This document shows positions 62,560-64,000 of a stretch of DNA of 64,000 bases, in pieces. The notes under the pieces were generated by a model. It was not told the origin of the DNA and did not search any database. It saw nothing but the letters and a program-made list of their open reading frames with translations. Within the stretch, counting starts at the first letter, position 1, and every line of letters begins with the position of its first letter. The stretch is from Chrysomallon squamiferum (Eukaryota; Mollusca; Gastropoda; Neomphalida; Peltospiridae): positions 4,953,565-5,017,564 of the forward strand of contig CM022671.1 of the NCBI GenBank assembly GCA_012295275.1. Reading direction: 5' to 3'. Made by a program: the position numbers and the translations under genes.

Positions 62560-62930
62560 GGGGGAAATAAATAAATAAATAATAAATAAATAAAAATAAA
62601 AAACAAAAAGTACTAATTATGATCATGATAGTCGTAATAACAATTATAATAAAAATGATAATTATGATGATGGCAATACAGTAATACTAATAATGATACT
62701 AATTATTACAGTGAAGATGGTAATATTATTAACAATGATTATACTAGTAATAATTTTAAAACTGACTCTAGCCTGTAGATAATTAGTGTCAGAGAAAAAA
62801 AAAAAAAAAAAAAAACAAAAACAAAAACAAACAAACAAGAAACAAAAAATTAATAATAGTACCGTATAATAATAATAATAACGTTAATAATAATGAAAGA
62901 AAGAAAGAACGAAAGAATAAACTGAAAGAA
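62560..62930. repeat. A-rich, AAT and GAAA microsatellite mixture
   Basis: AAAT, poly-A, CAAAA, (AAT)n and GAAA tracts in sequence. Confidence 0.85.
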
Positions 62931-63120
62931 AAAGAAAACGAATGTAACCCAGTTTCACCACTATAGTCTTGTTGATTCCAACGAGAGATACAAAAGTATT
63001 ATTAACAGCCACGCCCTCCTTGACAACACAACATCAGTTTATGTAAACAGATAACGTAGTCTTCAAGTCTTCGTGTTTTCATCTTTTCTTTAACAGATTT
63101 ATATATATTACAAATGATAT

Positions 63121-63121
<1 letters not shown>

Positions 63122-63173
<52 letters not shown>

Positions 63174-63200
63174 GTCTGTGTGTGTGTGTGTGTGTGTTAC
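63122..63200. repeat. (TC)n-(TG)n compound microsatellite
   Basis: About twenty TC units, then interrupted TCTG, then (GT)n. Confidence 0.95.
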
Positions 63201-63789
63201 AGTGTGAGAAACCTACGTAATTATCGAACATTATAACAAATAAATATGATTTTTCATGATGCTAAACGTATCTTTCTTCAAAAAAATTGGACCTGGTAGG
63301 TGTTTAGCTCCACCCCCCCCCCCCTGCACTCACCAAGGACATACGTTTAATTAGCAGTTTTTGGTATGAAACCTTTTGTGCGAGTTCAACCTGTTTAAAC
63401 TTGCCCATGTTTTATTTTGCTAGTATCCAAGCGTATCTCTGCCGTCTACATCTTTCCCCCTAGCCCTAATAATCAGTAATTAAAAATACATTTTTAAAAA
63501 CTGAATAAATTATTATTTTTTAAAATTAAATGAAACTGTTGAAATTCCAAAAAATGCTACAGTCGCACATTCGGTTAACCGCTGATAAAAATACCAATAT
63601 TGATTCGTAATAAAATATTGACAGATACCAAAACTTATCTCATAGCCTGGCGTTCTCGACCTTGAATACATTAACAGCTATTATTATTATATGAGCTTGG
63701 TCGTATAAAATATCACTCAGGTCATCAACTTACTGCTGGTTGTGAAATATGTTATTGAAATCGGAAAAAAACTTTACTATTGAAACACT

Positions 63790-63986
63790 GTTTTCACGGT
63801 CAGTCGGACGCATAGTTCGGGCATTTCACAAAGTGAACGGAGAAGTAGTAATATTCGTTTGTCAGCTTCTATTTTGAGAGTATTACTGGGTTTTGCGCAA
63901 GTCAGTCTAGCAGCCGACATAGGTCCGAGTCACATTCACGTGAAAATAACCGCCTTCTGCAGTCGCAGTTCAGTCGCGGAGTATTA
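63790..63986 (+). promoter_or_regulatory. Candidate promoter and first exon of a plus-strand gene leaving the window
   Basis: A CpG-richer block with initiator-like TCAGTC repeats and no long ORF. It ends in a perfect donor, TATTA|GTAAGT (GT at 63987-63988), 13 bases before the window edge. Composition and donor suggest an untranslated first exon. Any coding part would lie beyond the window. Confidence 0.4.
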
Positions 63987-64000
63987 GTAAGTATGTCTAG

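Overview
This is AT-rich metazoan nuclear DNA packed with simple repeats. There are long (CA/GT)n, (AAT)n, (GTA)n and GGAT tracts, poly-A/T runs of up to about 40 bases, and many diverged minisatellites. Genes are split into short exons with GT-AG introns. I see no operons, ribosome binding sites, CRISPR arrays or prokaryotic features. The style (low GC, large introns, extreme tandem-repeat load) would fit a mollusc or another lophotrochozoan, but the species is a guess.

Two protein-coding genes can be assembled exon by exon with consistent reading phase. RNF10 (plus strand, 42643-57352, 17 coding exons, about 782 aa) is a RING-type E3 ubiquitin ligase. Its family modifies 40S ribosomal proteins. 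On the minus strand (40589-35998, 7 coding exons, 372 aa) is a proline-rich protein. Its C-terminal RSPGGTP motif followed by a KxKF segment resembles the PRR11/MTFR families. The two genes are head to head, and the CpG-richer interval near 42.3 kb, with NRF1-like and YY1-like sites, is probably a shared promoter.

Layout: 1-33.3 kb has no convincing gene. It is a mosaic of minisatellites and microsatellites with islands of more complex, enhancer-like sequence. A CpG-richer promoter and a probable non-coding first exon on the minus strand (33303-33480) end in a strong splice donor, so this whole stretch may be the first intron of a minus-strand gene that leaves the window. The region 33.7-36 kb is the probable 3' UTR of the PRR11-like gene, and 36-40.6 kb holds its exons. 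RNF10 intron 1 (42737-49247) carries a diverged repeat family and a 1.5 kb DNA transposon flanked by TTAA. After the RNF10 3' UTR (to about 58.9 kb) comes intergenic DNA with a threefold repeat of about 600 bp (59.8-61.3 kb). The window ends in a CpG-richer block that looks like the promoter and first exon of another plus-strand gene.

Main points for follow-up: the TTAA-flanked transposon with imperfect terminal inverted repeats and a decayed ORF; a GC-AG intron in RNF10; an upstream ORF overlapping the RNF10 start; a 53-bp identical core shared by otherwise diverged intronic repeats; tandem repeats abutting the last acceptor and the stop codon of the PRR11-like gene; and the triplicated CCAAT-containing block.
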